Assembly: GCA_949361645.1 (NCBI GenBank)
Contig: OX442422.1
Coordinates: forward strand, 2,755,563 to 2,819,562
Origin: Spongilla lacustris
Lineage: Eukaryota; Porifera; Demospongiae; Spongillida; Spongillidae
DNA length: 64,000 nt
Reading direction: 5' to 3'
Shown: positions 10,505-22,290 of the stretch, in pieces
How the letters are laid out: every line of letters starts with the position of its first letter
Numbering within the stretch: the stretch's first letter is position 1
Notes under the pieces: model-generated
Database searches by the model: none
What the model was told of the DNA's origin: nothing
What the model saw: the letters and a program-made list of their open reading frames with translations, nothing else
Program-made: the position numbers and the translations under genes

Positions 10505-12310
10505 GGGGAGGAGACATGGCCTTCTCCCTATACTAGTACTGTTAGTCGGCCATCTCTATTATGGTGGAATTCTCCCTGTACTGTTGGCCTTCTCCCGAAC
10601 CGTTAATTGCCTGTCTCCTTATACTGTTGGTCTTCTTTCTGTAGTGTTAGACTGGTGGCCTTCTCCCTGTTGGCCTTCTCCATGTTGGATGTCTCCCTAT
10701 ACTGGTGGCCTTCTCCCTATACTGGTGTCCTTCTCCCTATACTGGTGGCCTTCTCCCTATACTGTTGGCCATCTCCCTATACTGGTGGCCTTCTCCCTAT
10801 ACTGGTAGCCCTCTCCCTATACTGGTGGCCTTCTCCCTATACTGGTGGCCTTCTCTTTACTGATAATAAGCTGCACTTATACTGTTAGCTTTCTCCCTAT
10901 AATGTTCGCCTTAATTATCTATATACTTTTGGCCTTCTCCCTGTTGGCCTTATCCCTGTTGGACTTCTCCCTATACTGGTGGCCTTCTCCCTATACTGGT
11001 GGCCTTCTCCCTATACTGGCTGTTGGCCTTCTCCCTATACTGGTGGCCTACTCCCTATGCTGGTGGCCTTCTCCCTATACTGTTGGCCTTCTCCATATAC
11101 TGTTGGCCTTAACTGGTTGCCTTCTCCCTATACTGGTGGCCTTCTTCCTATACTGGTGGCCTTCTCCCTATACTGTTGGCCTTCTCCATATACTGGTGGC
11201 CTTCTCCCTATACTGGTGGCCTTCTCCCTATGCTGGTGACCTTCTCCCTATGCTGGTGGCCTTCTCCCTATGCTGGTGGCCTTCTCCCTATACTGGTGGC
11301 CTTCTCCCTATGCTGGTGGCCTTCTCCCTATGCTGGTGACCTTCTCCCTATACTGGTGGCCTTCTCTTTACTGATAGTAAGCTGCACTTATACTGTTAGC
11401 TTTCTCCCTATACTGCATGTTTGCCTTAATTATCTATATACTGTTGGCCTTCTCCCTGTTGGCCTTATCCCTGTTGGACTACTCCCTATACTGGTGGCCT
11501 TCTCCCTATACTGGTGGCCTTCTCCCTATACTGGTGGCCTTCTCCCTATGCTGGTGGCCTTCTCCCTATACTGTTGGCCTTCTCCATGTACTGGTGGCCT
11601 TCTCCCTATACTGTTGGCCTTCTCCCTATGCTGGTGGCCTTCTCCCTATGCTGGTGGCCTTCTCCCTATGCTGGTGGCCTTCTCCCTATGCTGGTGGCCT
11701 TCTCCCTATGCTGGTGGCCTTCTCCCTATGCTGGTGGCCTTCTCCCTATGCTGGTGACCTTCTCCCTATGCTGGTGGCCTTCTCCCTATACTGGTGGCCT
11801 TCTCTTTATAATAAGCTGCACTTATATACTGTTGGCTTGCTCCCTATACTGTTGGCCTTTTCCTTATACTGTTGGCCTTCTCTCTATACTGTTGGCTTTC
11901 TCCCTATACTGTTGGCCTTCTCCCTATACTGTTAGCCTTCTCCCTATACTGTTGGCCTTCTCCCTATACTGTTGGCCTTCTTCCTATACTGTTGGCTTTC
12001 TCCCTATACTGTTGGCCTTCTCCCTATACTGTTAGCCTTCTCCCTATACTGTTGGCTTTCTTCCTATACTGTTGGCTTTCTCCCTATACTGTTGGCCTTC
12101 TCCCTATACTGTTGGCCTTCTCCCTATACTGTTGGTCTTCTCCCTATACTGTTAGCCTTCTCCCTATACTGTTAGCCTTCTCCCTATACTGTTGGCTTTC
12201 TCCCTATACTGTTGACTTTCTACCTATATGTGTACTGTCAGCCTTCTCCCGATACTGTTGGTCTTCTCCAGGGCTATACTATTTCTTATACAGTTGACCT
12301 TCTCCCTGTA
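10505..12310 (+). repeat. 20-bp minisatellite with higher-order repeat
   Basis: A 20-bp unit 'ggccttctccctatactggt' is repeated roughly 80-90 times, with tatgctggt and tatactgtt subtypes clustered in blocks. A divergent spacer with 'ctgataataagctgcactta', followed by a degenerate stretch with 'ttaattatctatatact', recurs at about 10853 and 11362 (about 510-bp period). It appears in shortened form near 11805. All three forward frames stay open for long distances (WPSPYTGGLLPILVAFSLY repeats), so long frames here do not indicate a protein. A small detached block of the same unit lies at 15291-15345. Confidence 0.95.
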
Positions 12311-12514
12311 TGAACCACTGAGCATTGTGCATTCGTGTAGCATATCTGTCCCTTTGTTTAGCATGTGTATAGCTGACCTGTGGGACACACACATCACACA
12401 CCTAGTGCATGGACACATCCTGTAAGTCACGCACACTCAGTGTACACTCTGCACAGTGTGGACACTCACTGTAGTAGCTCTACTGGTGGAGATGCACATA
12501 CGCACAAGTGTCTC

Positions 12515-13277
12515 CAGGGGCGGATTTAGGGGGGGGGGGGGGGGGGGGGGGGGGTCCAGGGGGTCCGGACCCCCCCCTTTCCTATATGAAGAATGACGTA
12601 ATGCATAAGAATGACGTAATGCATACTGTAATCTATGCAGCGTTCTGCATGTTACCATCATTTGCAGGCTTGCACATTGTTCTAGCCAAGCGGGATCTAG
12701 ATCGATCTAACTAAATCCCCCCCTATTAACGAAATTTAATTTTGCATGTGTGGTTAATTAGAATTTAATCGCGCGATCGATCGAATGGTGCGTGTGAGCA
12801 GGAATTGAGGTAAGCGATCAAAAAACGTGAATGGGATAGATCTCAGATTCTTTTCCTAGGTTATTACCGTAGCTATAGAGCTAAACAAACTAAAAGCACT
12901 AATACTATAGTAAAACGTACGTGAGTCGTTTATAGACCGACATGTAGCTGGTGCATGGCCACGTGCACGCTTCGGTCACAAATTCACAAAAGCTTTACGT
13001 CACGAAATTTTCTCGTCGCTATCCATGCAAGTGCAGGCTCTAGTAGTCCGGATATCGCATGATGTTTGTATTGGATATCACTGTGAATTTCATGCTAAAT
13101 AAACGCAAAAGCAAAAAGCGGCTCGGGCTTCGCCCCAGACCCCACTGGGGGAGCTATCAGCGCTCCCCCAGACCCCCTTGCTGTCACGGGAGGGGGCACG
13201 CCCCCTCCCGTACCCTTCCCCACTTGTGAATATATTTATCGGACCCCCCCTTTCCCAAAACCCTGGATCCGCTCCTG
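12515..13277. mobile_element. MITE-like element with TIRs and 5-bp duplication
   Basis: The ends are imperfect inverted repeats: 'caggggcggatttaggg' at the left and, read in reverse complement, 'caggagcggatccaggg' at the right. The flanking pentamer GTCTC is present on both sides (12510-12514 and 13278-13282), consistent with a target-site duplication. The interior begins with a long poly-G run and includes a self-complementary GC-rich block near 13120-13220 ('gggggagctatcagcgctcc'). No transposase is encoded. Related GC-rich interiors appear near 30740-31020, 36440-36560 and 43750-43880, and a lone end 'ttggatccgccactg' lies at 46517-46531. Confidence 0.75.
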
Positions 13278-13430
13278 GTCTCCATCATGTGCACACTACA
13301 CACGCTGATGTAGAGCTGTGTAGTGTGTGCTTCAAACATGGGCATAAACACCAATGATGTCTACACATATACCTATACACAGTGGAACTTACATCCACAT
13401 ACATGTACATCAGATATAAATAATAATAAT

Positions 13431-13556
13431 TTGGACACACACACACACAAACACACACATGCATGTACATGTACATGTATACACACACAAACACGCACAC
13501 ACACACACACGCACACACACACACACATGTACACACACACACGTGTACACACACAT

Positions 13557-13621
<65 letters not shown>
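13431..13621. repeat. (AC)n microsatellite
   Basis: Nearly pure AC dinucleotide repeat with interspersed acatgtac blocks. The Cys/Val and Thr/His frames across it are repeat artefacts. Confidence 0.98.
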
Positions 13622-13623
<2 letters not shown>

Positions 13624-14369
13624 TTGCTGTACAACCACATGCACAACAAGACACAACCATCTACCAGGAGAGAGCTACCATATTACTACTGGAGGGGAGC
13701 AGAGGATCAATGAAGACCTACTAACTACAGTAGTACAAACCAAAGTACTTACTGGTCTGGCTACTTCCCCAGTATTTTGAACACAGTGACAACAGATAAC
13801 AGGTGTGTGAATGGCTGTTTGGGGGCTATTGTGATGGTGGTTACATGCACAAGTGTACACATGGTATTATTGGACATACTAATTTTTGTTTGCATGCATT
13901 GGTGTTGAGAACACTTCCTCACTTCCTTGGAGGTGGTGGTGCCTCTCCAAATCCCCCAGAAGGGGGAGGTGTCCTTTGTACACATACAATGCATCACTTG
14001 GGTTACAGGTCTTTGAACATGCATGTTAAAGTACTTCTGTTTAAGGGCCTGGAGTGGTACATTAACTTGCACATGCACTCTTTGTTAGTCTATCCTTATA
14101 GGCACCATCTACTGTTACATAATCCTGTACGTAGTATATGTACCCAGGACTAATTTCAAAAATGGTACCACCATGCTCTCATCTGGTGGCTACCAGATAC
14201 AGGTATAAACCCTAACCACACAAAAGTTCAGGTAAATCTAATATTACTACATTTATACATGTACACATATAATGCATGCATCACACAGCAACTACATGCA
14301 CAGATAACTGTCTTGTTGGGTTGATTGGGGGGTAGGAGTGGACCAAGATTGATTGAGCATTAGCTCTAA
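13622..14369. other. No recognised features
   Basis: Mixed-composition sequence between the AC repeat and the LINE-like fragment. No conserved coding pattern was seen. Confidence 0.5.
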
Positions 14370-14750
14370 TCAATAACAGGTTGAGGAAGCCATATAACTC
14401 AGCCTGGGGGTCTTACCACGAATGGCTAACTGTGAAGCCACCTGCAAGAAGACCTCTGGTCCCCAGGCCCCATAGTTCTCCACTGCCAATGGTACACATC
14501 TCCAACCCAACTCAGCACACCTGGGATCATTTTCGTTTTTTTTTTTTTTTCTGTGCTCAGCTGCCTTTGCTGAAACACCCTGGTACATGCCCGCTTCCAA
14601 CATAGTGTGTGAATTAAGCGGGGATGTAACAGTGATGTCAACACAATCCCAATTGGTAACCAGGATGTCTGCAGGCCGTGTTCTGGAATTATCATGTCCA
14701 CATCCACTGCCAACCTCAAAGTAGTGTGCAGATAAACCAGCTCGCTGAAA
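14370..14750 (-). pseudogene. LINE-like polyprotein C-terminal fragment
   Basis: A continuous minus-strand frame reads FQRAGLSAHYFEVGSG, then RTRPADILVTNWD, DITVTSPLN, an AAEHRKKKK stretch, then CAELGWRCVPLAVENYG and AWGPE. This order (RPAD(I/V)LV..NW, D(V/I)TVTSPL, AAE.RK, K/R-C.ELGW.C.PL.VE.YG.WG) is one I know from the C-terminal tail of reverse-transcriptase polyproteins of non-LTR elements common in marine invertebrates. No reverse transcriptase domain is visible upstream on this strand, so it is an isolated remnant. The Lys run corresponds to a poly-T tract on the plus strand near 14537-14550 that may have expanded. Confidence 0.65.
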
Positions 14751-15290
14751 GGTGCTGTTGACTACATTTACATCTGAGGCTGTGCCTTAAAAGGCAACCA
14801 TGCGCTATATTCATTTGAGTTGCACGCAACATGTTACTTACATGTGGTCACCTTAACCTTTCTATACATGTATGCAGCCAAGTCATCTGATGCCCTTCAT
14901 GCAACTTTTGGTAAATGTTCTGTAGGTCATTACATGTACATGTACTGTTACTTCAATAATACGTGTAGGTAGTGATTTTAGTGGTTACATGTACTTTTAA
15001 AGTTTTGCACAGCAACCACATCCATTGTGTGGACAAGGAAACCACAAGTCAGCCCTAAGCTGGTTTTGGCCCCTACTGGCCTAACAAGGAATAAGTTAAA
15101 GGTTCTGGGTCTATGTTAAAGCTTCATACATGTAGGTTGGCCCATGCCCATTTACTGTTTGCATTAGTTATCACAAATAGAATAACCTTATGGGCCGGGC
15201 CCACTTCGCACATACATGTATGGATACACCTTCCTTGACAACTTACATGTACATGTACATGTACTAATAACAGGACACAACTATTATGTA
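14751..15290. other. No recognised features
   Basis: Unremarkable sequence with scattered acatgtacatgt motifs. No coding pattern was recognised. Confidence 0.5.
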
Positions 15291-15345
15291 CTGTTGGCCT
15301 ACTGCCTATACAGTTGGCCTTCTCCATATACTGTTGGTCTTCCCT
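15291..15345. repeat. Detached units of the 20-bp minisatellite
   Basis: Three degenerate units ('actgttggcctactgcctat', 'acagttggccttctccatat', 'actgttggtcttccc') match the array at 10505-12310, about 3 kb away. Confidence 0.85.
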
Positions 15346-15754
15346 AAAGGTTTTCATTCTTAGTTTGCACGGCATTACATGTAGTACCTTGCTCTCATTA
15401 CTGTCAACAGTAAGGCTCTCAACTGTAGTACTCCAAGTCAAGCTGGCAACAAGTAGACAGGCAATAGAATAACCCTGGGGCTCATACATGTATGGACACA
15501 AGTAGTGCTGCACATCTGTTGACAACATACTATGAACTTCCAAATTCCAGGACATAGCTATGTATCAACACTCACCAGCAAAACCAGGGGTTGTATTTGC
15601 ATGGCATTGTGCATGAGATTATATTCACTGTATGCAGTGTACATGTATGTACAGACCTAGACCTTTTATCAGCACAGTCTGGCCACACAACAAAATTCAT
15701 GACATGGGGCCTTTGTTGCTTTGTACAAAATAGATAGGATCAGGGGGTGTTTAT

Positions 15755-15756
<2 letters not shown>

Positions 15757-15808
<52 letters not shown>

Positions 15809-15883
15809 ACACACACATACACACACACACATACACACATACACACACACACACACAAACACAAACACACACACACACACACA
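15757..15883. repeat. (AC)n microsatellite
   Basis: Long AC dinucleotide repeat with occasional AT and AA interruptions. Confidence 0.98.
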
Positions 15884-16221
15884 TCAGCTGACCATGAAGG
15901 TGGAGGAGGAGGCAGGAATAGGCAACATCTGTCAGTATCACTTACACTTTCCAGTCATGCATTTGCTACAGATGTTATATTTACAAGAAGCACACCATTA
16001 CATGCATGTACTTCCTACAACATCAGGGATTTACACGTGGCATGTCCTGTCAATTAATCCAGCTGGTTCGCAAACATGCCATTTAACTGTACATATGAAG
16101 GGAAGACTTCCTACAATAATACTGCAGCAATGCAAGTACAACATCATAACACAAACTTTCATGAATCCCTCAATTGTATTTGGCCACTCAAACACACAAT
16201 GTTTGGCATATACAAAGTTCT

Positions 16222-16395
16222 CTTTACCTCCTCCCTTCAATTTCCCTCCCTCCTCCTCCCTTCAATTTCCCTCCCTCCTCCTCCCTTCAATTTTCCTCCC
16301 TCTAACTCCCTTCAATTTCCCTCCCTTCCTCTCTTCCTCCCATCAATTTCCCTTACCTCCCCTTCCCTTCCTTTCCTCTCCTTTCCTCCCCTTAT
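16222..16395. repeat. Polypyrimidine minisatellite
   Basis: Repeated 'cctcccttcaatttccctcc' units of about 23 bp, grading into a C/T-only tract. The plus strand is almost purine-free here. Confidence 0.9.
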
Positions 16396-17854
16396 TCCCA
16401 TTCACGCTGCCGGCCCTGGCTCTCATTTTATAGGGCATGTCAAATGAAGTACTATCAGACTGAAAGGATTGTGTATGAAAGGAAAAAGGTAAGCTAGCTG
16501 GGTTTGTTTAAAAAAAAAACCCTGAAAACTGAATAATACCATGCTTTCCAGAATGGAAGAATAGTGTTGTAATGTGGTTAAGAAGACACTTATATTGGGT
16601 TGAAGAAAAGGACGTAAGTTAACCTGTTCTCTTCTACAGTATGCGATATATGTGTTAAGGTGTATTCTAGTAATCACTAGCATTTTTATTTCTGGGAGTT
16701 CAAGTGTTGGCTTAGTGATTTTTCACATACAACGCTCACTAGCTGCAGGAACAATCGGAAGGAGCAGTGTGCATGGATGTCACTATGGATGTAGAATAGC
16801 ATTGCTGTTGTGTTAATTTAACTGCAGATGTCACAACAAAGCACTGTTGTACATGTACATGTGATCATGTTTCAAAAGATTCAACCACATGCAATGGCGT
16901 CCTAGGCTGGTTTGTTTCTCAGACACTCGATCCTGTAGAGTCTCGATACCTAGCTCAGGAATCACTCGGATAGCTCACAATATCAACAACCATTCATTCA
17001 TTCATCAAGTTATACTGAATCATACACGCTATCACATACACACACGTGATCCTATATAAGTTAAGGCAAATTAAGGTAAATCCAACTCAAAAGGCACTGA
17101 CCTGACCAAGGTTATGAAGCATGGGTTATTTTGTCTAAACAAGATGGCTTTGTGAATGCAGCTCATTGCAAATACATGGCGGGGTAAGATCATAGTTAGA
17201 CGTAGTTGCACAACTAAAGCATGCAAATTGGGATATACTAAGCCATCATGTACCTCACTTCCTTGTGAGTGGAATAAGTCGTTTGTGGACAATGTAAGAA
17301 GTAGAAGTATAGGGTGAATTTGTTGCTATTTTTAAATATGTGTGTGGTTCTATTCTGCAGGTAGATCCCCCTGAGGTGATTGACATTGACTTTGTGTAGC
17401 CTGTACATAACGGTTTGATGAGAAAAAATCAGCAAAAGATGCCTGTTAAATGCAAGGGTCATGCAGCACTTTCATCAAAGATCAGTAATACATTTGCAAC
17501 TGGTCCTCATGATAGTCCTAAAATAGATCAACACATCTTATTAAGTGCGATTCACAAAGTTGCTCCCAATTCATGTATATTCACAGTCACACCCTTCCTT
17601 TCAACACTGAACAGCTGAAGGTCCACCTAGAACTGATTCAGTGTCATCTGTTACTATAGCTGTATCTGACAAAGCCATTAACCTATTACCTGTTACTGCA
17701 ACCATGTATGATGAAATCACCACACCGTTGTCTTCTCTTCCCTTGCCATTGACAGCACTGTATATGATGAAAAATATAAAGGCTTAAATTGTGAGCAGTG
17801 ACTTAAAAATGCCAGTGAAGTTTTTAATAACATAACAATATTGTAAAATTATAG
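16396..17854. other. No confidently recognised features
   Basis: A short forward frame at about 17415-17618 (MPVKCKGHAALSS...) lies just upstream of the YqaJ-like relic and may be a decayed upstream exon of it, but I cannot show that. The rest is unremarkable. Confidence 0.4.
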
Positions 17855-18495
17855 AGTTGCAAGCATGCAAACAAAGAGAATGCAGGGAGTGGCATGAGCA
17901 ATGAAAAGGGCAGATTACTGCATCTTCATTTCATGAAATTCTTTCCTACAAAAGCAATGGTAATCCACACAATCTGATTAAAGCACTACATGTTGATAAA
18001 GACTTTTAAGTTGTATTTCTGCTATTAGATGGGGAATCAATCATGAAGAGAAGCAGCAGTATATAGCTCCGATGCAACAGTCACATCAAGGATTCAAATG
18101 TGTCCCAGCTGGGTATGTAATAAATCCTCTTTATCCACATTTAGGTGCAAGCCCTGCATGATGATTTACTGATAGAATGTGTGTGCTGTGGAATAGGGTT
18201 ATTTTGGGTGAAATGCCCACTATCATACAAAACCATCAATCCTCAAGAACTAGCACTGTTGCCGGTTGATAAAAGTGGACTTAAAAAAAAAGCACACACA
18301 CAAATAAGTACTATACACAAGTGCAGGGACAACTTGGTATATGTAGTGACAGGAGCTATTGTGATTTTGTAGTCTGGACTCAGAAAGGTTTATATGTGGA
18401 AAGGATATATAAGAACCCCGGCCTCTATTTGCTGACCACATTCTACGTTGAATGCTTGCTGCCAGAGATAATGACTCACAACATTCTGGATGCTG
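17855..18495 (+). pseudogene. Degraded YqaJ-type recombinase/nuclease region
   Basis: Conserved blocks of the YqaJ viral-recombinase nuclease family appear in order but across shifted frames. They are QITASSFHEILSYKS (substrate/strand block), AIRWGINHEEKQQY (wG..nE..A..Y), NPLYPHLGASP (metal-binding GASPDG block), then CVCCGIGLFWVKCPLSYK and VQGQLGICSDRSYCDFVVW with ERIYKNP and FYVECLLPEI. The family normally has a Glu two residues before the Lys of the KCP block (E-x-K); here the sequence is FWVKCP, so the catalytic Glu is absent. Frameshifts lie near 17930, 18010, 18160 and at the poly-A run near 18283-18305. Such proteins are common in transposon-derived genes of cnidarians and sponges. 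I infer a dead mobile-element or domesticated nuclease gene. Confidence 0.7.
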
Positions 18496-19074
18496 AGTGT
18501 TCTAAGAACACCCATAATCCAGAAAATGCCCATGGTTCTTCACAGTCTGCACAAGGCAATTGAGATACATTCTGCTTTCAGTTGTAACAATTAAAGAACA
18601 ATACGGGAAAATGACGAACCAAGCTGCAAATTTGCGTGGTTTCATTATGCTTGTGAGAGCGGAATTGGCTTTTTGCCATGTCAGAATACGAACACCCCGG
18701 CCCCGTACAACTGATCGGACGGAATATTCGCTACCGGTGTTCCATCTAAAGGTACATATATAGTCATACGGCTCCTTAAACGATAGTATTTTTTTTTAGT
18801 TATGTGACCAAGCCCATCCAATCAATCAGGAATTAGCCAACGAGAAGATCAATGTACTGTAGGTGCATCATCATTGCAACCAAAACGGAGGAAAATTGAC
18901 ACAGAAGTTGATATGCCTGATCATTTTGACAAAGGACTTGAATCCTGCTTTCTCGGTATGTATACAATGTGCGCATTAGTCACACCCACCCTGTATAATT
19001 ATATATATTATAAAATTGTATATGCGAGGGACAGTTTTCTCAGAAACTGTCACATATGTCATATATGCACGCCA

Positions 19075-20165
19075 TGTACATCCCCACTACCATCTACACC
19101 ATTGAACTCTCACACACACCATGAACATCCCACTGTCACACACCATGTACACCCCATTGTGTACACGTCATTTTCACACACATGCACACACACACACACA
19201 CCATCTACATCCCCATTCACAGGCAACATGTACATTCTCATTGCCACACACTATGAACATCCTACCATGTCCATCCCCACTTTCACACATATCAGTGTCA
19301 CAAACACCTTGTATATCAAACACACCATAAACATCTCCATGCATGCATGCACTGTAAATAAAATGGTTGCTAGGGCAAACCAAGTTGGTTTACACTGTGT
19401 ACAGTAGTCAACACGTGAAACCAAATTTTGGTTTGACATATCAGCCAATTTATATATAGTGGCAACCAATGTAATTTTAGTGTGATATTTAAGGTTTCAC
19501 ATGTTGTCTACACAATGTAAATCAACTTTGGTTTGCCTTAGCAACCATTTTATTTACAGTGTGCACTGTCACACACACCATCTAGCCATGCACATTCTCA
19601 CTGTCACAACACCATCCAAACCCTCTGTCACACACTATGAACAAGTGTACATCCCCACTGTCACACACACAGCATGTACATCGATCTTCACTGTCACACA
19701 CACGACTGTGACACATGCCTCCTCACACTAGTACACACCATCATGTACATCCTCAGTGTCACACCCACTCTCACACCCCATCTACGCCATGTACACACCC
19801 CAATGTCACACACCATGTACATCCTCACTATCACACACCATTTCATCCCCACTGTCACACCCACTCTCACACCATGTACAACCTCATACACACCAATTTC
19901 ACACATCATTACATCCCACTGTCACACCATTTACATTCCCACTGTCACACACACCATCTACACCATATACATGTACATCTTCACACACCATGAACATCTG
20001 ACTGTCACACACACCATGAACATCCCACTCACATACATGTACCGTCTACATCCCCACTGTCACACACACCGTTTGCATCAAAACTGTCATGCACACTAGT
20101 ACTATGTACATGTACATCCCTGTCACACACACTATTTACATACCCACTGTCACACACCAAAACAC
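19075..20165 (+). repeat. CACACA-rich minisatellite within an intron
   Basis: Units of about 25-28 bp with the core 'catccccactgtcacacac' plus 'accatgtac' repeat through the large intron of the gene at 18830-22552. The array is interrupted at 19350-19561 by a MITE. Confidence 0.85.
19350..19561. mobile_element. 212-bp MITE with about 47-bp inverted ends
   Basis: The left end 'cactgtaaataaaatggttg' is matched in reverse complement by the right end 'caaccattttatttacagtg'. Inverted similarity continues inward through 'ctagggcaaaccaa' / 'ttggtttgccttag' for about 47 bp. The interior has a second partial inverted pair (accaaattttggt). No open frame is present. It sits inside the minisatellite of an intron. 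No clean target duplication was found. Confidence 0.75.
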
Positions 20166-22012
20166 CCATATGCATCCTAGCCTTGCATTAATCATTATAC
20201 CAATTATTCTACAGGAAACTATGCCTTACCTATTAGCTGCCTATTGTCACCAAGGAAGGAGCGCAGCATTCATGATCCTGATGAGCACTTTGTAGCCAGT
20301 TTAAAGTTGGAGATGCTTGAAAACAGAACAAGTCACGTTGCCCCAATGATTGCAATTGTTAGGCTAAGGGATGACGAACAATTTGATTCTAAACATCCAG
20401 AAGCTTTCACATATGAAACCATTGGAGGAAATCATTCGAGAATAGCTCTGCAACAATTGTTAAAAGAAAATGACAATTTGAGACAAGACCCACAGTTCTC
20501 ATCACGGCGAGTGAGTGTATTCTCCTATGACCGATGAACAGGCACAGCATTTAGCCCTTCGGCATAATCGTGCAACTGATTTCATCTGTAAAATGACAAC
20601 GCAGGACAAGGTATAAAATTCATGATGTATTTTCCTCGTACTTATTATATATAAGTATTTTCTGCACTAAGGTTCACCTTTGTCGATTATGGCTGTATAC
20701 AATGGCAAAAAAATCGTTAACGGAAGAACCTCCAGAAAAAAACAGCGAATGGAAAATTTCGTGTGCTAGCACACTTATGATGACTGTAAGTTGTATTGTA
20801 GCTACATGTATGATTTAAAATGTGTCCACAATTTTTTTTTATCTGGTAGAAGAAGCAGTTGGAGGACAACATGGTATTCATGCTCTCCACATTGAGCAAC
20901 AAAAACTATGAATTGTACAGGGTTATTGTAACAGCATTTGAAAAGATCAAAGTCAAAGGAATTGCAGCACCAAAGGTGGACTGCAAAGGAAGCAACTCTC
21001 GTGGTCTGCGTGGATTCAGCGAGACAGAATGTACGGAAATGTTACAAAAATGTGCAAGTGGAGAAACTGTGCATAAAAGTCTCAATTCAACTTACTTCAA
21101 CCAAAAAAAAAAGAAAAAAATCTTGGAATCATTTGTATCTTTAGTTGGCACTAAAGATTGGAAAGAGGCACAACAAAAATATCCTAATTTTGCCAATGCA
21201 AAATTACTATCCGACTTTTTCTGAAGTGCAACTTTAATCCAATCCCAGCTGCTTTTACTGATTATTGCTCAAAGGCTTTTAGGTGTGTACATATTTATAC
21301 CACATGAATGAATTATTGCATTGTTACATGTATCTTATATTTCAATTTAGATCGAAAACAGCTCATTCATGCCTCTCAGATACTAATGCACAATCACTTA
21401 TTGTGTGGTCAGATGAGAGGACATACTCAACTGTCCTTCTACCAAAATGTATTTCCTCAATTACTTACGAAGACATCAAACAACCATTCCATGTTTTGCA
21501 GGCTTTAGCCTCTCCTTCTTTGTCTTGGATAATGAAGAATGTGAAAACGTGAGTTTGCTGAAGTTTCTTTTGCATTAACAATTTAGCACATAGAACATGA
21601 CATATCCTATATTTCATCTACAGATAGAATCCTATTTATGGACAGTGAAGGCCATGAATACAGCTTCAAACATTACAACATATTCTCTCATTGTATTGAC
21701 ATCAGCATATGAACTGGAAGGGCTATGTGAGCTGCAGAGGTAACATCCCCCTTCAGGTACTTTTATGGTACATGTATCACACTTTCAAACAATCAAAATA
21801 ATGTCAAACACCTCAGGATCTTTGCTGAAGCAAGTCCTGATACCGTTCCTGATTGCTGTATCGAACAAGACCTGCATAAAGAAGGAACAGGATAACCTTT
21901 TTACTGGTGCAAATATGTATGAAGAACTTATCTCCAGTCTATCAACTGAGAATGATTTAGTTCTGTCCTGTGGAAAAGTAAAAAGTGAGTTATACTTACA
22001 GGCACTCAATAT

Positions 22013-22290
22013 GTATCAGCTTTGGTAGACTTGAAATTTCTATGCATTCAAAAGTAAAGTTTATCAGCTTTGGTAGACTTGAATTTTCTAAGCATCCAAA
22101 GTGAGGTATAAAACAGCTTTGGTACACTTGAAATTTCTAAACAGCAAAAGTATATCAGCCTTTTGGTAGACTAGAAATTTCTACGCATTCAAAAGTGAGG
22201 TATATCAGCTTTGGTATACTTGACATTTCTATGCTTCCAAAAGTGAGGTATATCAGCCTTTGGTAGACTTGAAATTTCAAGTGTACGAAG
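22013..22290 (+). repeat. About 50-bp tandem repeat, five to six copies
   Basis: Units built on 'tatcagctttggtagacttg' plus 'aaatttctatgcattcaaaa' and 'gtgaggta', with drift between copies, lie between two coding-like exons of the 18830-22552 gene. Confidence 0.9.

Noticed and set aside
10584..12297. Overlapping open frames up to 193 codons rich in WPSPYTGGLLPI
   Set aside because: They arise in all three frames of a 20-bp tandem repeat; there is no splice or start context, so they are repeat artefacts.
13285..13780. Cys/Val- and Thr/His-repeat open frames
   Set aside because: Direct translations of an (AC)n microsatellite; the same applies at 15669-15941 and 42261-42509.
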